From Haloferax sp046557615 (GTDB lineage Archaea; Halobacteriota; Halobacteria; Halobacteriales; Haloferacaceae): a stretch of DNA of 64,000 nt. Shown piece by piece: positions 60,888-64,000 of this stretch (its first letter is position 1; every line of letters starts with the position of its first letter). A program made the position numbers and the translations under genes. Where the stretch lies: NCBI RefSeq assembly GCF_046557615.1, contig NZ_JBKIII010000001.1, positions 372,001 to 436,000 on the forward strand, in the 5' to 3' direction. Below the pieces are notes generated by a model, which saw nothing but the letters and a program-made list of their open reading frames with translations, had not been told where the DNA came from and ran no database searches.

Positions 60888-62018
60888 TTAGCCTGCGAGG
60901 GTGACGCCGATGAGGCTCCCGATACCGTAGGTCAACGCCGCCGCCGCGAGTCCGATTCCGACCTGTCGAAGCCCCGAGTACCAGATACTTCGGCCTGTCA
61001 AGAGCGTGATTCCCGCCCCGATGACGAACAAGGCGACTGCACTCAGCACGAGACTCGTTGTGACCGCGACGAGACCGGTCAAGAAGAAAAACGGTAGGAC
61101 AGGAACGATTGCACCGAGTGCGAAGAGGACGAACGACGCGCCTGCGGCCTCCCAGGCAGAGCCACCGAGTTCTTCGGGGTCGATGCCGAGTTCTTCGCGG
61201 GCGAGCGTATCGAGTGCCGTCTCTTCGTCGCTGATGAGTTGGGCCGCCAGTGCCGACGCCTGTTCTTTCGAGAGTCCTTTCGCTTCGTAGATGAGTGCCA
61301 ACTCTTGTTCTTCTTCGTCGGGTATCTCCGCGAGTTCGCCCGCTTCGATGTCGATTTGACGTTGATAGAGTTCGCGCGAACTCTGCACCGAGAGCCACTC
61401 GCCCATCGCCATCGAACCTGCCCCGGCGATGAGTCCCGCGAGGCCGGTGATGAGAATCGCCGTCGAATTGAGCGCCGCACCCGCGACACCCATCACGAGA
61501 CTGAGGTTGGAAACGAGGCCATCGTTCGCGCCGAGGACCGCCGCACGAAGTGCGTTTCCGCTCGTTGCGCGGTGTCGGCCCTCTAATCGAGCTAACACGC
61601 CACCTTCGACACCTCGCCCCGGTGTCTCTTCGATAATCGATAGCAGTCGGTCGTGCGAACGCTCGTCTACGTGCATTCCTATCGACTGCGCTTCGGGTTG
61701 GGCCGCGTAGCCTTGTCCGCCTGCCATCTCTCCCGAGCGCATCGTCGAAAGCACCACACTGGGTCCGAAGCGGCGTGCAATCCACGCCAAGGTTCGGGCG
61801 CGAATCGATGGACGCGGTTCGGCATCCTCACTTCCCGCTTCCCGTAGTTTTTCGGCCCAGAAGTCGGCGTGTGCCAACTCAGTATCGGCTAATCGCCTGT
61901 AAACTTCGGCGAGTTGCGGGTGCGACTCCGCGGCGGCCATCGCTCGATAGACCGTCGCACTATCAATCTCGTCTTGCCGGTTGCGCCGATAGCGTGCAGT
62001 AGCATCCTGAATACTCAT
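60888..62018 (-). CDS. Ferritin-like/VIT1 (CCC1) fusion membrane protein
   Basis: A 376-residue protein. Residues about 1-140 form a ferritin-like (rubrerythrin-type) domain: QDEIDSATVYRAMAAAESHPQLAEVYRRLADTELAHADFWAEKL, with the Glu/His ligands of a di-iron site (E16, E49, H52 region). Residues about 165-376 are a VIT1/CCC1 transporter (ALRAAVLGANDGLVSNLSLVMGVAGA; AAAALTYGIGSLIG). It matches membrane-bound ferritin A, which exports Fe2+ after sensing it. The start at 62018 is set by MSIQDATAR. Convergent with the LysE gene. Confidence 0.93.
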   Translation of the reverse strand: MSIQDATARYRRNRQDEIDSATVYRAMAAAESHPQLAEVYRRLADTELAHADFWAEKLREAGSEDAEPRPSIRARTLAWIARRFGPSVVLSTMRSGEMAGGQGYAAQPEAQSIGMHVDERSHDRLLSIIEETPGRGVEGGVLARLEGRHRATSGNALRAAVLGANDGLVSNLSLVMGVAGAALNSTAILITGLAGLIAGAGSMAMGEWLSVQSSRELYQRQIDIEAGELAEIPDEEEQELALIYEAKGLSKEQASALAAQLISDEETALDTLAREELGIDPEELGGSAWEAAGASFVLFALGAIVPVLPFFFLTGLVAVTTSLVLSAVALFVIGAGITLLTGRSIWYSGLRQVGIGLAAAALTYGIGSLIGVTLAG

Positions 62019-62357
62019 TGTCACCTCACCGTGCTGGACTAGAAGGTCACACTGGCGCAAATAGATTTGTCGTCCGAGAAATTGGTTCTACGGGGCAATT
62101 CCGAGTACGTGTGTTCTCTCAACTCCACTCTACTCGATACGGTCTGTGTGGTTCGAAACGGTGTTTCCGAACGTGGTTCCCGAGGCGGCCGGATACTTCG
62201 GTGGGCTGCTCTTGCTCTCTTACGCATCTGTCCTCGTAAGTAGGTTCGTCAAGTTGTAGGCGACAGAGCAGAGATTCATTCTCTCAACTCTCGCCTCAAT
62301 TTATTGCCACTCCCATCGTAGAATCGCGTAGCGGCGCATCGATTTCGCGCCGAATCT
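62019..62357. other. Intergenic region, about 340 bases
   Basis: Lies between the ferritin-VIT1 start and the FAD-enzyme start. A 37-residue frame from GTG at 62146 to TAG at 62259 could encode a small membrane protein (VWFETVFPNVVPEAAGYFGG then LLLLSYASVLVSRFVKL) but lacks a clear ribosome-binding site. AT-rich AATTTATT near 62297-62304 may be the promoter of the next gene. Nothing else stands out. Confidence 0.35.
62146..62259 (+). CDS. Possible small membrane protein (low confidence)
   Basis: A 37-codon frame starting GTG-TGG-TTC and ending VLVSRFVKL followed by TAG. A single hydrophobic segment (FGGLLLLSYASVLV) fits one membrane helix with a basic end. No homology known; no obvious promoter. 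May be chance. Confidence 0.25.
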   Translation: MWFETVFPNVVPEAAGYFGGLLLLSYASVLVSRFVKL

Positions 62358-63632
62358 ATGAGCACACAACAAACTGAGACGGCAGATGTCATCGTAGTCG
62401 GCGGCGGTCCCGGCGGGACGGTCTTGAGTTATCTTCTCGCCCGAAGCGGTGTGGACGTCGCGCTCGTCGAACGGGCCGCCGATTTCGACCGGGAATTCCG
62501 TGGGTTCGGCTACACTCCCGGTGCAGTCGAACTATTCGCACAGATGGGGTTGCTCCCGAAGATTCTCCGCCTCGACCACGAGACGGTTCGCCGCGGCGAG
62601 GTCATGCTCTACGGCCAACCGGTTCACGTCCTCGATTTCGACGTTCTCGACACCGACTACCCGTACGCCTTGCTCATGGAGCAACCCGCGCTGTTAGAAC
62701 TCCTCGTCGAGGAGGCGAGCGCCTACGACGAATTCTCGTTCTATCCAGCGACGACCGTCGCGGACCTCATTTCGGAAGATGGTCGCATCGTCGGCGTTCG
62801 CGCCCACGACCGCGCCCGCAACGTGGATATCGAGTTCCGTGGGTCGCTCGTCGTCGGTGCAGATGGTCGGTTCTCGTCGGTTCGCTCGAACGCGGAAATC
62901 GACCCCGGTCTGTCCGAGTCGTCACTCGAACTCATCTGGTTCAAACTCCCGTCCGAAGAAGTCGGCGCGGCGAGTCAAGGGAGAATCGAACGCGAGGGCT
63001 TGTTGCTCTACTTCGGCGTCGGTGGCGGAGAGTTACAGGTCGGGTGGTTCATCGAGAAGGGAACCTATCCGGAAGTCAGAGAAGCGGGAATCGACGCATT
63101 CCGCGAGCAACTCGCCGATATCGACCCGCGAATTAAGCCCGCACTCGATGCGCACCTGACGAGTTTCGACCAGTGTTCGCTGCTCAACATTTCACCAGGA
63201 ATCGCCGACGAGTGGGTTCGAGACGGCCTCTTGCTCATCGGCGATGCCGCACACGTCGCCTCCCCAGTCGGCGCACAAGGGAACTTCCTCGCCATTCAGG
63301 ACGCCGCCGTCGCTCACGAGGTTGTCACTGATGCACTTGCTGACGAGCAGTTCGCGGGCGACGACGGCGTGATTTCGGCATCGGCGCTCGCGTCCTACGA
63401 ATCTCGTCGTCGCCCCGTCATCGAAGAGATAATCGGTCTCCAACGACGCTCGGAGGGGTCGCTCTCACTGTTCGTCAATCACGGTGACAAACTCCCGCCG
63501 TCGCTGATTCGCCTGCTCGCTGTCGCGGCGTCGAAGGTAATTCCTCGTTCGAAAACGCTCAGAAAAGGCATCGAGCGGTTCGCGTTCGGCCCGGACCGTG
63601 TGACAGTCGAGACGAGTCGGTTCGTGGATTAG
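62358..63632 (+). CDS. FAD-dependent monooxygenase (class A)
   Basis: A 424-residue flavoprotein. FAD Rossmann motif VVGGGPGGTVLSYLLARSGVDVALVER near residue 13, and the second FAD motif LLLIGDAAHVASPVGAQGNFLAIQDA near 292. The middle has GADGRFSSVRSNAEID. Fold is that of p-hydroxybenzoate hydroxylase/UbiH. Substrate unknown; could hydroxylate a quinone precursor, aromatic or lipid. Its stop overlaps the hisH stop by three or four bases (tail to tail). Confidence 0.92.
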   Translation: MSTQQTETADVIVVGGGPGGTVLSYLLARSGVDVALVERAADFDREFRGFGYTPGAVELFAQMGLLPKILRLDHETVRRGEVMLYGQPVHVLDFDVLDTDYPYALLMEQPALLELLVEEASAYDEFSFYPATTVADLISEDGRIVGVRAHDRARNVDIEFRGSLVVGADGRFSSVRSNAEIDPGLSESSLELIWFKLPSEEVGAASQGRIEREGLLLYFGVGGGELQVGWFIEKGTYPEVREAGIDAFREQLADIDPRIKPALDAHLTSFDQCSLLNISPGIADEWVRDGLLLIGDAAHVASPVGAQGNFLAIQDAAVAHEVVTDALADEQFAGDDGVISASALASYESRRRPVIEEIIGLQRRSEGSLSLFVNHGDKLPPSLIRLLAVAASKVIPRSKTLRKGIERFAFGPDRVTVETSRFVD

Positions 63633-64000
63633 TTCGTCGCCTGCGGGGCGTTGTACGCCTTTGCGTAGCGGACGAAGTTTTCGAGGACGCGAAGACCGGT
63701 CTCGTCGCTCTTTTCGGGGTGGAACTGCGTTCCCATGACGTTTCCTGCTTCGTTTACGGCCATCGCGGCGAAGTCGAACCCGTAGTCGCAGGAGGCAATC
63801 GTGTGGTCTGCGCGAGGCGACCCAAAGGAGTGGACGAAGTAGGCGTAATCGTCGTCGTCGATGCCCTCTGCGAGTTGGTGGTCCGACTCGATGGTGAGTT
63901 CGTTCCATCCCATGTGGGGGACTTTGACCTCGTCGTTCGGGAGTCGTTCGACGCGACCCGAAATCAAGTCCAGTCCCTCGATTGTCTCGCCTTCTGGCGC
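63629..64000 (-). CDS. hisH: Imidazole glycerol phosphate synthase subunit HisH (N-terminus off window)
   Basis: The C-terminal 123 residues of a class I glutamine amidotransferase that feeds ammonia to HisF in histidine biosynthesis. Visible parts: PHMGWNELTIESDH, FVHSFGSPRADHTIAS and MGTQFHPEKSDETGLRVL, where His and Glu (in FHPEKS) belong to the catalytic triad. The catalytic cysteine lies outside the right edge. The frame is open to the edge with no start in it. Confidence 0.93.
   Translation of the reverse strand, partial: APEGETIEGLDLISGRVERLPNDEVKVPHMGWNELTIESDHQLAEGIDDDDYAYFVHSFGSPRADHTIASCDYGFDFAAMAVNEAGNVMGTQFHPEKSDETGLRVLENFVRYAKAYNAPQATN

Overview
The window is a 64 kb piece of a haloarchaeal chromosome, most likely Haloferax or a close relative. 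The protein-coding genes are GC-rich and their products strongly acidic. Promoters look archaeal (AT-rich TATA boxes about 25-30 bases before the start, often with almost no 5' leader). There are haloarchaeal hallmark families: a Bat-type regulator, histidine kinases with an HNLLN box, a PGF-CTERM surface protein, archaeal GHMP shikimate kinase, SBDS, an Rpa1-RPAP-phosphoesterase operon and a CDC48-type AAA ATPase. The genus assignment rests on remembered gene content and order, not on a search. No rRNA, tRNA, CRISPR array, insertion sequence, integrase or phage gene was seen; it reads as ordinary core chromosome with small accessory patches.

Region by region. (1) 1-11.6 kb: acyl-CoA metabolism. 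A truncated O-methyltransferase at the left edge is followed by the methylmalonyl-CoA mutase large subunit, methylmalonyl-CoA epimerase, two AMP-forming acyl-CoA ligases, an acyl-CoA dehydrogenase, an SDR dehydrogenase and a lactonase-like metallo-beta-lactamase protein. Together these suit fatty-acid or propionate use through methylmalonyl-CoA. The B12-binding small subunit of the mutase is not here. (2) 11.6-17.3 kb: a reactive-sulfur island with DsrE-like and TusA-like proteins, a rhodanese-MBL persulfide dioxygenase-like protein, a split YeeE/YedE transporter, a tiny membrane protein, a TauE/SafE exporter and an HTH regulator. Its two main intergenic regions carry a repeated CAATAC/GTATTG motif. 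(3) 17.3-21.2 kb: a signalling cluster with a lone receiver, a receiver-GAF-Bat regulator and a PAS histidine kinase. (4) 21.6-33.8 kb: a MutS-like ATPase, small haloarchaeal proteins, an XPD/DinG-type Fe-S helicase with its HTH neighbour, an MFS transporter, the nnr-moaC pair and a large PGF-CTERM cell-surface glycoprotein. (5) 33.8-39.6 kb: HflX, FUN14-like, SBDS, NifU-like, thioredoxin, the archaeal riboflavin-pathway reductase and a glycosyltransferase. (6) 39.7-54 kb: the rpa1-rpap1-rpe operon, tandem small membrane paralogues, an Lhr-type helicase, winged-helix regulators, a protein of unknown function with a possible deoxyribosyltransferase-like fold, a beta-lactamase-like lipoprotein and the CDC48-like ATPase. 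(7) 54-64 kb: MaoC, shikimate kinase-chorismate mutase, acetyltransferases, stress proteins (OsmC, GlcG/HbpS, AhpD-like), an SdpI-like protein, a LysE exporter with no canonical start codon, a ferritin-like/VIT1 fusion, an FAD monooxygenase and the C-terminal part of hisH at the right edge.

Points most worth a second look: the putative leader peptide with competing hairpins at 2.36-2.53 kb; the repeated motif over the sulfur-island promoters; the nested hairpin at 16,968-17,003; the unrecognised 206-residue protein at 47.9 kb; the missing LysE start codon; and the long acidic tail on the first acyl-CoA ligase.
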